Below, piece by piece: positions 37,684 through 47,798 of a stretch of DNA of 64,000 bases. A program made the position numbers and the translations under genes. The stretch is from assembly GCA_964512995.1 (NCBI GenBank), contig CAZELM010000001.1:186001-250000 (forward strand), in the 5' to 3' direction. This DNA is from CAZELM01 sp964512995. Lineage in GTDB: Bacteria; CSSED10-310. Positions within the stretch are counted from its first letter, which is position 1; every line of letters starts with the position of its first letter. Below the pieces are notes generated by a model that saw only the letters and a list, made by a program, of their open reading frames with translations, made no database searches and was not told the DNA's origin.

Positions 37684-38994
37684 TTAATTGACGGACATGA
37701 TCTCTGTGACGGGTATGAATCGATATCCCTGATCTATATAACTGGGGAGTCGCTGTTTGAGAATCCGCAATGTTTCGATCTGTGCGTGACCGATTCCAAT
37801 GGCTGTGCCATTCTGACTGGCTGTTTTTGCAAGAGATGCAAGCTGGCCTGCAACATCCGCTTCTCTGGCACCTTGATCAATGAATACATCTCGTTTGGCA
37901 AATGGAAGATGTATTTGTTTGGCGAGGTGAGCGGCGACTGAATCAGCAATTGTCCGGCTGTCGAGAAATGGAAGTTTTTTGGATTTGAGGTAGCTCAGGA
38001 CAACCTCCATTCGGTGGACATCTGTGGTGAATTTGGATCCCATATGATTGTTGACTCCATCAACCGTCGGTAATCCATCGAAGATCTCATCCAGAAGTGA
38101 GATAATTTCAGAATCGTCCATATCAGTCGTCAGTAGATCGGTCTGGCTTTCCATTTGTGAAGCATCCTGCGGTTCCATCGGCAGATGAAGAAATGCGGTC
38201 TGATCTCTCGATTTGGCAAGCCGGATAACATCCGCAGAATGCTTCAGATTGGGGATAACAGCCAGTGTGATCGGTACATTAAGATCGTTTAAAAATTGTT
38301 CGGCAATGGAAATATCAGCACCAAAATCATCGAAAACAAGAGCGATCCTGGCATTGGTGGTGGTTTCCACGGTGGAAGCGGTTGGTTGGGGAGCCGGTGA
38401 TGAGACAACCGGTTCTTCATCGGCTTCGACTGATGGTTCATAATAGATTTCTATTTTGTGGGTGCGTTCTGATGGTGTTCCGAGAAAGAGTATTAAATTC
38501 CAGCGTTTAGTGTTTTTAGTGATGGAGCGGTTGTGGGTGGTGACACCGTTCTCGTGGAGTTTTTCATTCAGTTGATTTGTCAGATTCAGCCATGTTTCTC
38601 TGGATTGAATTTTATATATCCGATTGTACAAACGTTCGGTTTCCCGGCCCGGAACTCGGCCTTCCTGTATCAAATGCGCCTGCGTGATCCCGAAGTGATT
38701 CAATGCATCCCGATAACGTGTTTCAACATCCTGAGGTGATTTTGAGATATTTGCATTTGTGAGCGTCTCATAAAGACCGATGTGTCCATTTTCAACTGCG
38801 CGATGATCGAGCGAGATGATAAGTGATACTAAAATAATAGATAATGCAAAAATGCCCACAATGGTTACTCGAAATCCTTTGGTTGATTTGTTTGAGCCTG
38901 ATTTATTCCGGGATGAACCGGATTTTCGTCTACTGGATGTTTGGGAGGATGCTGATGCACGATAAGGTGAAGAAGATCGTCTTCCGGATGGCAT
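37684..38994 (-). CDS. Divergent polysaccharide deacetylase (DUF610/YibQ-like)
   Basis: 436 residues. A Ser/Lys-rich start, a membrane anchor near residues 43-65, a poorly conserved linker with a Pro/Thr-rich stretch, then the deacetylase-like domain from about residue 215: RIALVFDDFGADISIAEQFL, PITLAVIPNLKHSADV, FLHLPMEPQD, GVNNHMGSKFT, FLDSRTIADS. The NodB-type metal triad is only partly kept (DD and NNHMGS motifs), as in the divergent family. Likely periplasmic. It is 52 bases downstream of an S41-like protease gene, an association also seen in other diderms, which suggests an envelope or peptidoglycan role. Confidence 0.85.
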   Translation of the reverse strand: MPSGRRSSSPYRASASSQTSSRRKSGSSRNKSGSNKSTKGFRVTIVGIFALSIILVSLIISLDHRAVENGHIGLYETLTNANISKSPQDVETRYRDALNHFGITQAHLIQEGRVPGRETERLYNRIYKIQSRETWLNLTNQLNEKLHENGVTTHNRSITKNTKRWNLILFLGTPSERTHKIEIYYEPSVEADEEPVVSSPAPQPTASTVETTTNARIALVFDDFGADISIAEQFLNDLNVPITLAVIPNLKHSADVIRLAKSRDQTAFLHLPMEPQDASQMESQTDLLTTDMDDSEIISLLDEIFDGLPTVDGVNNHMGSKFTTDVHRMEVVLSYLKSKKLPFLDSRTIADSVAAHLAKQIHLPFAKRDVFIDQGAREADVAGQLASLAKTASQNGTAIGIGHAQIETLRILKQRLPSYIDQGYRFIPVTEIMSVN

Positions 38995-39046
38995 ATTTCC
39001 CTTCCTCTATTATCTTGCGCCCAACCATCGCTGAATTACAGGCGAA

Positions 39047-40234
39047 TCACGACTGGGTTGCGGGATGGTCATTCAGGTAATCCGTTGCAGCCGCAATAAA
39101 TGGATCATGATCGTGATTTATCGGAAACATCAAACGGAGATCAGGCGCTAAACCGATTTCTTGTAGCTGAGTGCCATCCAGTTCACAATAATAAGCGTCC
39201 GGCATATAAATCTCAAAGCTCTCGTTGAATGGGATTTTTTGTATTTTTACTGCTTTACCAAACGAATGATCACCGATGAGAACCGCTCGCTTTGAGCTTT
39301 TAAGCGCTAATGCACACGTTTCTGCTGGTCCAGCGCTGGTGTTGTCGATAATCACCGCAATGGGAAAGTTCCCAAAATAGATGCCATCGCTGGCATACAA
39401 ATCCTGAATGATTTTTTTTTCTTTATTACAGAGAGAAGCGATGGCGGTTGAATCGTCAACAAATATATCCGCAAGTGTCAGTCCGGTGGTTTCTTCTCCA
39501 GTGTTCAGATGCCGAAGATCCAGTATCAATCCTTTGAGTGCTTGATGTTCATGAAGAATATCTTTGATCTTGTCGATTTTTTCCGTTGTTAAAGGACCTT
39601 GGAAAGAAAGATGCAAAAAATCGTGAGTAAATGTCGATACGATACTGGACTCGATCCTGACCGGTTGCAGGTCAAGAGAGATTTCCTCGAACCGATACGA
39701 GATATTGCTCTGAATGGTCAGTCCCACGGTTTGTGCAGGATTTCCAGTCAGTAAACGGCGAGCCCGTTCAATTGGTAAATAGGGAGTGACTTTATCGCCG
39801 ATCCGCAGAATGAAATCGCCAGGCAGAATCCCTTTCATCTGTGCAGGAGACTCCGGGAGGACATCGATCACTCGAATCATCCCATTTTCAGCTCCCAAAA
39901 CAAGTCCCGCTGAAGCAGGTAATTCCGCTGGCATGATCGAACTGGATCCCGATAAGGGCATCAGAGTGGAATACGGGCTGATCTCCAGAAGCATTCCCTC
40001 AACAGCTCCTTCCGCAAGAATCAACGGATCGGTTTCTTCCAGATATCTGGATTGAATGATCTCAAATGTCTGGGAAAACAGATCGAGATAATCGAGTGTG
40101 GTAGGAGTGGACTCCTCGGAGACAGCCAGAAGTGTCCAGCCACATCCGATAAGCAACATGAAACATAAAATGAGATATTGATTTCTTTTCATCCCTTCCA
40201 ACAACTTTCCTTTTACAATCTCAAACGTATTCAT
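39047..40234 (-). CDS. S41-family (C-terminal processing) protease-like protein
   Basis: 395 residues from the ATG at 40234, or 381 from 40192, which places the signal-anchor nearer the start. Order: membrane anchor, helical region (IIQSRYLEETDPLILAEGAVEGML), PDZ domain (VIDVLPESPAQMKGILPGDFIL), then the S41 core. The catalytic Ser is probably in DNTSAGPAETCALALK and the Lys in GDHSFGKAVKIQ. The usual DLR.NPGG loop reads DLRHLNTGEET, so activity may be altered. Periplasmic. Upstream of the divergent deacetylase and dus. Confidence 0.85.
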   Translation of the reverse strand: MNTFEIVKGKLLEGMKRNQYLILCFMLLIGCGWTLLAVSEESTPTTLDYLDLFSQTFEIIQSRYLEETDPLILAEGAVEGMLLEISPYSTLMPLSGSSSIMPAELPASAGLVLGAENGMIRVIDVLPESPAQMKGILPGDFILRIGDKVTPYLPIERARRLLTGNPAQTVGLTIQSNISYRFEEISLDLQPVRIESSIVSTFTHDFLHLSFQGPLTTEKIDKIKDILHEHQALKGLILDLRHLNTGEETTGLTLADIFVDDSTAIASLCNKEKKIIQDLYASDGIYFGNFPIAVIIDNTSAGPAETCALALKSSKRAVLIGDHSFGKAVKIQKIPFNESFEIYMPDAYYCELDGTQLQEIGLAPDLRLMFPINHDHDPFIAAATDYLNDHPATQS

Positions 40235-40317
40235 CTCAAGGGTTATAGCGCTAAAAGACGTTCAAATGCAAATGAATCTGTCATCAAAAGGCAGATGAAG
40301 TTTTCGCCAGACCATCG

Positions 40318-40875
40318 TCATTGAGTCAGAATATGATCGAACAGAATATGCGCTCCAACGCCAATCAGAACGATTCCTCCGATGAGTTCCATCTTCTTTC
40401 CAAATAAAAGACCCAGTTTTTTACCCAGAAGACCAGCGGGAAGACAGAGACCAAATGTGATCAGACCGATCATTGCACTCGCCGGAACAATATCGATATT
40501 CAGAAAACAGAAACTGACGCCAGATGCCATGGCATCCACACTGGTTGCGATCGAAAGGATGACGAGAAGTTTCAAGCTTTGGTAATCCATTGTCTTCAGG
40601 CATTCCTCTGAATCGTACGTATCGATTATCATTTTTATACCAATGATTGAAAGAAGCCCAAAGGCGATCCAATGATCATAATCCTGAATCAGCTCGCGAA
40701 ACTCATATCCCAGCAGCCATCCCAATAAAGGCATTGCCGCTTGAAAGAAGCCGAAGAAAAATGCCATTCTGATGATCAGCCACGCGGGAACCTTTTGAGA
40801 GTTCATTACAGTCGATATGGAGACTGTCACGGCATCCATCGCCAAAGCAACTGCGATGAAAATAATCTTGATCAT
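40318..40875 (-). CDS. mntP: Manganese efflux pump MntP
   Basis: 185 residues, six membrane segments in two inverted repeats, each with the metal-binding Asp motif: ALAMDAVTVS (residues 10-19) and ATSVDAMASG (110-119). Exports Mn(II). I looked for a yybP-ykoY manganese riboswitch upstream and did not see one. A second possible Mn exporter of the TerC family lies at 47799. Confidence 0.94.
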   Translation of the reverse strand: MIKIIFIAVALAMDAVTVSISTVMNSQKVPAWLIIRMAFFFGFFQAAMPLLGWLLGYEFRELIQDYDHWIAFGLLSIIGIKMIIDTYDSEECLKTMDYQSLKLLVILSIATSVDAMASGVSFCFLNIDIVPASAMIGLITFGLCLPAGLLGKKLGLLFGKKMELIGGIVLIGVGAHILFDHILTQ

Positions 40876-41074
40876 CCTTGAATTATTCCTTTGAAAAGCG
40901 CATTAAAAAAAATGCTAACCGGTTCACCGGGAAGGAATACCTAAAACTACCACCAACTGCAACCCCTCTGTATTTCAGGAGATAAATGTTTGTGAGAATG
41001 GCGGTTTATGCTGTCAATTCATTCTGTCGTGAACTGGATTTCCCGCAGAGAAGCATTTGGATGAATGGAATGCC

Positions 41075-43573
41075 TTAGCACGGAGGATGCTGGATCAGAA
41101 TATTCTGGATCAGGTGATACAATGTTTCAATTTTATATGGTTTATTCAGGCATCCGACAAAACCATAGTGTTTATAGTTTGAGATAACCGGATGATCTGA
41201 ATAACCGCTGGAAACGATCGCACGGATATTGGGGTCTATTTTGCGGAGCCTTTGAATAGCTTCTGCACCGCCCATTCCACCCGGGATTGTCAGATCCATG
41301 ATCACCAGGTCGAACCGTTCGCCACTATGGATAGCTTCGGAATAGACCGATATTGCTTCCGATCCATCGGAGACAGATATAGTCTGAAATCCGAATTCGT
41401 CGAGCATTGAGCAGACGGCCAAGCGGACAATCTCTTCGTCATCCATCACGAGAATGCGGATCGTTTCGGGCGTGATGACCTGAGTATTGGGGAGCAGTTG
41501 TGCTGAGGCGTTTTCTCCCGCTGGAAGATAAAAATAAAAAGTTGAACCTGTTCCCATTTCTGACTGCAGACCGATATGACCTCGATGTCTTTTGATGATA
41601 GAATATGAAGTGGTCAATCCAAGCCCGCTTCGTTGGGGTTTCGTTGTAAAATAAGGATCAAAAACACGATCTTTATCCTGAGCGGGAATTCCTTTTCCCT
41701 GATCTCTGATGGATATTTTTACAAACCGAGTCTCCGATTCACCCATAAAAGGCAGTGAACCGCTGTGTATATTTTCAGCAGTGATTTCGACTCGTCCGCC
41801 ATCCGGCATCGCTTCGGTTGCATTCCTGATGATATTGTCAAACACCTGATAAATCTGCTCTTCATCCACTTCAACCATCCACAGATCATCGGGAATTGAA
41901 TACTCACAGATGATACTGGAATACCGGGAAACTGACTCAGATATTGTCTTTATGAGCGAAACAATTGAGATTGAGCGGGTAACCGGCGTTCCTCCCTTTG
42001 AGAATGTCAGTAATTGATTGGTCAGGGAACGGGCACGGTGTGTTGCGTTCTCCGCTTGATTCAGTAACCGTGATAGTTTATCGTTACCTTCAGTATATCG
42101 TTTTGCGATGGATACGTTTCCCAGGATGGCTGTTAATAAATTGTTGAAATCATGGGCGATGCCACCGGCCAGAATACCCAATGAGTCCAATTTCTGGGTA
42201 CGTCTGATATCTTCCTCGAAATGGTGAGATTCCATATTGTCATTTGCATAATTTATTATCGCGGACCGGCCATCCCATTCGAACGGCATTATCTTGACCT
42301 GTATCCACAGGGTTTCGCCGCACTTTCTGATCAGGCGCAGAGTACACATCTGTTTCGCAGTTGTGCCCTGAGAACATTCGATGTATTTCTCTGCCAATAT
42401 GCGCTGATGTTCCGGATGAATCAGCTTCATGAGTGGAGTCCCGATCAATTCATCTTCTGAATATCCGCTGATTTCAGTAAACTTGGGGTTTATATACGCC
42501 AACACCCAATCACAGACAATAAAAATGGATTCTCCTGAGTGATGGATCATTTGAAAAAATTTTTCTTCAGATGTTCTGCTCATACTCAAACACTTCCGCA
42601 ATTCATGATTTTCCAGCAACAATAGATCAGTAATGCGCTGGTATTCCTCCATAATGAGATCCAGATAATTCGGGTGCTCTGCTTCACTATGAAGAGCGTT
42701 CTTCAAAGGAACTACTTCATTGATAATGAAGGGAATTGCATCGGATTGATCCAAGAATATCTTTAAATAGCCAATTCGAAGCGCAGAAAGGACCATGGAG
42801 AACGAATGTTCATTCAGTCTGGCATTATCCAATGCACGAGTATAGTAATCCAATGCCTGGTGGTGTTGTCCCGAGTCTTCGAAGATAACACCGATATTAT
42901 ACAGGCATTCAGAAATATCTTCTCCGGACGAATGAAATAGTTGGGAGGACTGCTGTAGGTCAGCTTCCGCATCTCTGGGTTGATGAAGTGCGAATTTTAT
43001 CACTGCCAGATTGTTAAGGAGCAACGCCTGCCACCATGGGCGATTCATTTTCGTTTCTGATTTCAATGTGGTAAGTGGATGTGCCCGATGATGATGTGTC
43101 AGTATATTCCGCCTTATAATGCGGTAGGAGATACCTGTTTCAAAATCGACGTCTTCAACAGTTGGCAGATTTTCCAGAGATTCCAGGCAGTATTGATATG
43201 CCTGATCGAAAGAACGGAAGTGGTAATACAGATTCGCGATTTCCGTGCGACAGAGCAATAAAAAATAGTTATTCTCACATTCGCGAGCAGTCTCATAAAG
43301 GGATTGAAATGTTTTCAGTGCTGCCTGGTCATCGTGCTGTAATTCGAATGACACCCCACAATAATACACTCCACGCATCTCGTCCTGAAGCTGTTGATGT
43401 TCTTTGGATTTCCTGATCCCATGCTCAGAAAAATGTCGCACCAGAGGAAAATTGGTTTGATAGAGAAATAATTCTGCTAACTCGTAATAAACATTACTCT
43501 CCATCGTCTTGTCATTCAAGTGCTTCTGGAGATTGTTTAAAAAAGAATGTACATCTGGGCCTGTCATAAGCAC
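41075..43573 (-). CDS. Hybrid sensor kinase: TPR-PAS-HisKA-HATPase-REC
   Basis: 832 residues, no membrane segment. Residues 1-310 are TPR-like helical repeats (for example ALDYYTRALDNARL). A PAS domain follows (SGESIFIVCDWVLAYINPKFTEISGYSEDEL split over residues about 342-375), then HisKA with the phosphoacceptor in GGIAHDFNNLLTAILGN, HATPase with NIIRNATEAMPDGG, DQGKGIP and SGLGLTTSYSII, and a C-terminal receiver with acceptor Asp in LVIMDLTIPGGMGG. The NtrB-like HisKA and attached receiver are typical of one-piece signalling relays. No partner regulator is adjacent. Input is unknown; TPRs suggest protein binding. Confidence 0.92.
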   Translation of the reverse strand: MLMTGPDVHSFLNNLQKHLNDKTMESNVYYELAELFLYQTNFPLVRHFSEHGIRKSKEHQQLQDEMRGVYYCGVSFELQHDDQAALKTFQSLYETARECENNYFLLLCRTEIANLYYHFRSFDQAYQYCLESLENLPTVEDVDFETGISYRIIRRNILTHHHRAHPLTTLKSETKMNRPWWQALLLNNLAVIKFALHQPRDAEADLQQSSQLFHSSGEDISECLYNIGVIFEDSGQHHQALDYYTRALDNARLNEHSFSMVLSALRIGYLKIFLDQSDAIPFIINEVVPLKNALHSEAEHPNYLDLIMEEYQRITDLLLLENHELRKCLSMSRTSEEKFFQMIHHSGESIFIVCDWVLAYINPKFTEISGYSEDELIGTPLMKLIHPEHQRILAEKYIECSQGTTAKQMCTLRLIRKCGETLWIQVKIMPFEWDGRSAIINYANDNMESHHFEEDIRRTQKLDSLGILAGGIAHDFNNLLTAILGNVSIAKRYTEGNDKLSRLLNQAENATHRARSLTNQLLTFSKGGTPVTRSISIVSLIKTISESVSRYSSIICEYSIPDDLWMVEVDEEQIYQVFDNIIRNATEAMPDGGRVEITAENIHSGSLPFMGESETRFVKISIRDQGKGIPAQDKDRVFDPYFTTKPQRSGLGLTTSYSIIKRHRGHIGLQSEMGTGSTFYFYLPAGENASAQLLPNTQVITPETIRILVMDDEEIVRLAVCSMLDEFGFQTISVSDGSEAISVYSEAIHSGERFDLVIMDLTIPGGMGGAEAIQRLRKIDPNIRAIVSSGYSDHPVISNYKHYGFVGCLNKPYKIETLYHLIQNILIQHPPC

Positions 43574-43680
43574 CTATGTCCTACAATGTATCTAAAATGT
43601 AATATACCACAAATTTTCGATGGCTTCAAATAGAAATAAAAAAAATGAAGCACGCATGCTTCATGAAGTTAAAAATAAAT

Positions 43681-43710
43681 CGGGCAAAAACGTTCTAGCG
43701 TTCTTGCCCG
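43681..43710 (-). terminator. Rho-independent terminator of the FKBP gene
   Basis: A 12-bp stem with one G-T pair, CGGGCAAAAACG (43681-43692) with CGTTCTTGCCCG (43699-43710), six-base loop. On the minus strand it is followed by ATTTATTTTT. It lies 40 bases after the isomerase stop. Confidence 0.8.
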
Positions 43711-43750
43711 GCATTAAAATCAGCAGGAATAAAAATCGAAGAGTAAATGA

Positions 43751-44455
43751 CTATTGGGGATTGGGAGGGACGATTTCCAGGAGTTCGATCTCAAAGATCA
43801 ATGTGGCGTTCGGGCCGATCACCTGTCCGGCACCGGACTCACCATACCCCAATGTCGCTGGGACGAATAACTGCCACTTAGAGCCTACTGGCATCAACTG
43901 AAGCGCTTCCTTCCAGCCGGGGATCACTTCATCCACCCGGAATGTTGCAGGTTCACCACGAGTATATGAACTGTCAAATTCGGTGCCGTTGATCAATGTT
44001 CCTTTATAATTTGTTTTGACCGTGTCCGTCGCTTTGGGTTTTTCGCCTTTCCCTTCCTGAAGAACCTTATATTGAAGACCACTTGCCGTTGTCTTCACGT
44101 CCGGTTTTGTTTTGTTTTCGGCTAAAAAGGCGTCTCCCTCGGTCTTATTTTTCTGAGCGGATTCGTCGCGTTCTTTCTGCATCTGCGCCATTTTTTCCTG
44201 TCTGAAATTATTCAGAGCGGTCTGAGCTTCATCTTCTGTTAATTTCGTTTTGCTACCGGCCAGGATATCCTTGATGGCTTGAGCCATCAGATCAATATCC
44301 AAGTCAATGGATTGTTGTTTGAAACTTTTGCCGATATCCATCCCAATGCTGTAACTGAGCTTCTCTTTATCTGTTTTAAGCTCATCAGCGAGACATTGAA
44401 CTGAAAGAGACCCGATTACGAATATACCGACTGCCAACAATAATAATCTCTTCAT
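43751..44455 (-). CDS. FKBP-type peptidyl-prolyl isomerase, FkpA/Mip-like, exported
   Basis: 234 residues. Signal peptide residues 1-23. The N-terminal dimerisation domain (KLSYSIGMDIGKSFKQQSID...) is of the FkpA/Mip type, then a Lys/Glu-rich linker (FLAENKTKPDVKTTASGLQY), then the FKBP domain with VKTNYKGTLINGTEFDSSY, VIPGWKEALQLMPVGSKW and PATLGYGESGAG. Speeds proline isomerisation of envelope proteins in the periplasm. Monocistronic with its own terminator. Confidence 0.94.
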   Translation of the reverse strand: MKRLLLLAVGIFVIGSLSVQCLADELKTDKEKLSYSIGMDIGKSFKQQSIDLDIDLMAQAIKDILAGSKTKLTEDEAQTALNNFRQEKMAQMQKERDESAQKNKTEGDAFLAENKTKPDVKTTASGLQYKVLQEGKGEKPKATDTVKTNYKGTLINGTEFDSSYTRGEPATFRVDEVIPGWKEALQLMPVGSKWQLFVPATLGYGESGAGQVIGPNATLIFEIELLEIVPPNPQ

Positions 44456-44982
44456 GCCTTTCTCCTATTGATTAGTAAATTTGGTTTCCATGATTTGATC
44501 GAAAAAAATATGAACTCATTTGATCCGAATGATCACTCGAAAAAAATACCCATCATATTCATTTCGATTCATTCAGCGGCTGACATTATCACAGCACCCG
44601 CAATACTCCAAGATCAAACGGTTGAAAAGATAGGCAAAATTTTCAACGCCTCGCCAACAATTTCACGATTGCTGATCACCCTGAGAGATGCTCATTAATG
44701 GTGTATGATAACTCCGATTTCATTCATTTGAATCCATCCCAATCCCAACCCGGTCAGGATTATCAGGATCAGCGCGGATGCAACAGGAATATGGGGTGTC
44801 GAATACTCCGCAAGCAAGACGGAGAATGCGTAGTTCCCCCGGTTCAGTCCCATGGCTGGGGTGGTGAATGATGTAACATAATCAAACCACTGACTCCAGA
44901 TTCGAATGTTGCAAAAATAAAGAGAAGATACGCTCCATTAAATGCTCCGGTTGTCTTGCCAAAGTTTGGAATAGGGTATGAA
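44456..44982. other. Intergenic region with possible gene remnants on the minus strand
   Basis: No complete gene is supported. Reading the minus strand after the beta-helix gene, one frame encodes a hydrophobic protein-like stretch (SYPIPNFGKTTGAF, then AYLLFIFATFESGVSG), stops, and an overlapping frame continues to TAA at 44695-44697 with another hydrophobic end (HIPVASALILIILTGLGLGW). The latter could be a 50-residue membrane peptide from an ATG near 44855. This looks more like a frameshifted remnant than a gene. Confidence 0.3.
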
Positions 44983-47712
44983 TCATCGGCTGCGATGGAT
45001 GATAATAGAGGAAAGGAAAGTCAGAAGGATCAGAATTCCGGTTGTCGAAAACGCCGGCACAGCCACACCACCGGAACGGCTTGCTTCAGATGTGTTACCA
45101 TACACGCCGAGATTGCTCCGCGCACCATTCGGTTCGGGTTCAGCGGAATAGTCCGAATCCGGATTTCCGGCGTCGATGGCCGGGCTCGTAACCGTGTCAT
45201 GCACCCACTGTTCCAAGACTGGATTCCACCTGCCACCCATCGACTTCAGATGGTAATCCTGCATCGATGGATTTGCGAACAAAGGATTGGCGATGATATT
45301 CCCGATTCCTGAAACCGGTTCCTGAGACAAGGTGTAAACCACGGAGAGATGTGATCCCGGCTGAACATAATAATCATCTCCACTGTTATTCCAGAAAATA
45401 CAGTTCTCCACCGCAGCACTGGAGTCCCCTTCGATATAGATCCCATTCCCGCCAGTTGATCCGGGAGATGTATTGTCTGCGATCGTGCAGTTGATGATGG
45501 TTGCGTGAGATGATGTTCCTGCCCCGCCATCAATATAGATCGCAGCGCCCCCTTTGTCATGTGCGGAAGTGGTATTCCCGTAAATCAGATTATTTCGAAG
45601 CTCTGCTTGTCCGGTTTCATCCACAAATACACCTCCGCCAATGGATACTGCAAAATTGTCTGCGATCGTATTCCCCGACAGGAAAGCCATTCCCAGAATC
45701 AGAATACCACCTCCCCAGCCATATCCCAGGTTTTCTCCGATCCGGTTGCCCCGGATAGTATTGCCGATGATTTCCGCCGTGCCACTCTGGTAAATGCCGC
45801 CCGCATGATCATCATATCCTTCGTTGCTATTGATCACATTCCCCTGGATCAGGACGTCATCGGCCATGACTGCGATACCGCCGCCACGGCCTGCTGCGTT
45901 GTATCGGATGGTATTGCCGATGATCCGATGATCCTCTCCGGTGATTCGCATGCCGCCGCCTCTCAGAGAAACATCCCCCGGTATGCCATTCGTTTCGATA
46001 ACATTGTTGGAGATGATAATCCCCGATAGCTCCGGCCAGGTCTCTTCCGTATCCAGATCGATCCCGTGACGGCCTCCGGAGATATGAAATCCATCGATCC
46101 AGGAGTTGTCAGATCCGGTCACCATGAACCGGACCGCTGGTGAATCTGTGTTGGCGTAAATGTGAGAAGGAGTGCTAATGACATGCCGGGCTGCGAAATT
46201 TCCGCCTTTTCCGGAGGCATACTCACTTTCGGTTCCGCCGATGTATGCGCCGAATAGGGCGAGAGATTTGCCATTAATCACGATATTCTGGGAGTAATGC
46301 CCCTGCGCCACAAAAATTGAATGACCGCTCCCGGATGCGTTCACCGCCTCCTGAATCGTCCGGTACGGGTACAGATAACTGCCATTGATCGTTCCGGATG
46401 TGTTTCTCCAGTCAACAAAGCGGATCTGGCCATATTCGTACGCACCGATATCAATGCGGTGATTGACCGGTCGCAGCAATCCATTCAGATTCGATACAAT
46501 GCTGTGCAGAGGCGGGTGCATCGTTGGAGGAAACAGGGGAGACTCAATAAGAAAGTCAATCTGTTCGGCTGGTTCGTCAGTTCCGGCATTGATCAGGGGA
46601 CTCGTGGTGATGAGCCGGAGGTCATTCCCGGAAAAATTGACAAATCCAGGATTCGTTCCGGTGACTGTTCCTGTCCACTGTACCGGCACGGCACTCGCAC
46701 CTGTTTTGATCCAGTTGTTGGTCCCTGCAATGCGTTCCTCGCCAGTCGACCATTCCGCGTCGATGGTCCGAACGATCGTGATCGGCGCGGTTCCGGAGCG
46801 ATAGAATACGTTGTTATGCATTTCGATGCTTTCGATGCCGTCGTATAACCGGAATGCGGCACTGTCTCCACAAATGAACGTATTGTTGACAAACCGGTAT
46901 CGGCCATCCGTTTCGCCGGTTCCGTCTCCTCCGACTCTGGTTACATAGAATGTGTTTCGTTTCCAGAAGACGTTCCCGACGACATCGGAATCTTCCCGTT
47001 TCAATTCGGGAGGTGCACCATCCGGACCGATCAGTTCGAGTTCATGATAGTATGCGCCTTCGATCCAGTTGAAGTAGATTTCGTTCCGCTCCGCTCTGGA
47101 TTTGACGTTGTTGCCGCCGTTCCCATCGTGAATGTAGCAATACTGCATCCGGAAAACACTCCCCGGATGATTGACTTCATCGGTTGCCATATAAATCTGA
47201 TGCCGGGAATCGCCGCTTCCGCAATGATGCACTTCAACGTGTTCCATTACCAATGATCCGGAACCCTCATCCGCTCCCAGAATTCCATGCGCGGGGCAAT
47301 CGTGAACCACAACATCCCGGATGATCAGATCATTGGCCTGATGATAGATGCCGCGAGAGGAACCGCCTGTAATATCGAAGCCTTCAAAAATATAATGGTC
47401 CGCTCCAGGACCACTGTATGGCCAAGGGGTTTCGAAGTGAACAGTATTCGTTCCTCCTGTAATAACCGGTCGGTTTCCCGAAATGCGCACTCCCTGGATG
47501 GTGATCTTTTCATCCGGCGTGCCGGATTCCGTGAACACGACATCTCCCGGATACGTGGCATTGCCATCGACCAGGACGACATCTCCCGGTTGAAGGAGTG
47601 GTGCGACAGTCTGGAGGTTCGTGTAGGGACGGCTTGGGCCTACTTGATACGTTTCAGCCTGCACCATCGAACTCCACAGAATAATCATAAAAAAGGAGAA
47701 TGTTTTTTTCAT
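44983..47712 (-). CDS. Secreted right-handed parallel beta-helix protein with C-terminal sorting-like tail
   Basis: 909 residues. Signal peptide 1-19 (ATG eight bases after AAAGGG). The body is a parallel beta-helix of the NosD/DUF1565/polysaccharide-lyase type: it opens with YQVGPSRPYTNLQTVAPLLQPGDVV, and a second helix starts after YPYRTIQEAVNASGSGHSI, with many N.I..N.(A/G)..GGGI turns. The last 25 residues (VAVPAFSTTGILILLTFLSS, then IIIHRSR) show a Pro-containing motif, hydrophobic stretch and basic end, resembling IPTL/PEP-type C-terminal sorting signals. Probably a cell-surface glycan-binding or glycan-cleaving protein; no catalytic residues could be assigned. Confidence 0.87.
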   Translation of the reverse strand: MKKTFSFFMIILWSSMVQAETYQVGPSRPYTNLQTVAPLLQPGDVVLVDGNATYPGDVVFTESGTPDEKITIQGVRISGNRPVITGGTNTVHFETPWPYSGPGADHYIFEGFDITGGSSRGIYHQANDLIIRDVVVHDCPAHGILGADEGSGSLVMEHVEVHHCGSGDSRHQIYMATDEVNHPGSVFRMQYCYIHDGNGGNNVKSRAERNEIYFNWIEGAYYHELELIGPDGAPPELKREDSDVVGNVFWKRNTFYVTRVGGDGTGETDGRYRFVNNTFICGDSAAFRLYDGIESIEMHNNVFYRSGTAPITIVRTIDAEWSTGEERIAGTNNWIKTGASAVPVQWTGTVTGTNPGFVNFSGNDLRLITTSPLINAGTDEPAEQIDFLIESPLFPPTMHPPLHSIVSNLNGLLRPVNHRIDIGAYEYGQIRFVDWRNTSGTINGSYLYPYRTIQEAVNASGSGHSIFVAQGHYSQNIVINGKSLALFGAYIGGTESEYASGKGGNFAARHVISTPSHIYANTDSPAVRFMVTGSDNSWIDGFHISGGRHGIDLDTEETWPELSGIIISNNVIETNGIPGDVSLRGGGMRITGEDHRIIGNTIRYNAAGRGGGIAVMADDVLIQGNVINSNEGYDDHAGGIYQSGTAEIIGNTIRGNRIGENLGYGWGGGILILGMAFLSGNTIADNFAVSIGGGVFVDETGQAELRNNLIYGNTTSAHDKGGAAIYIDGGAGTSSHATIINCTIADNTSPGSTGGNGIYIEGDSSAAVENCIFWNNSGDDYYVQPGSHLSVVYTLSQEPVSGIGNIIANPLFANPSMQDYHLKSMGGRWNPVLEQWVHDTVTSPAIDAGNPDSDYSAEPEPNGARSNLGVYGNTSEASRSGGVAVPAFSTTGILILLTFLSSIIIHRSR

Positions 47713-47798
47713 ATGATAACCCTTTTACTCCAATGACGAAATGATATGAAAATTCCGCTGAAGCATATAATCATGGTGATTTCCGATGCAGTACTTCG

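Noticed and set aside
40876..41074. yybP-ykoY manganese riboswitch before mntP
   Set aside because: A GGGG-containing stretch is present on the minus strand, but the conserved paired motifs could not be found.
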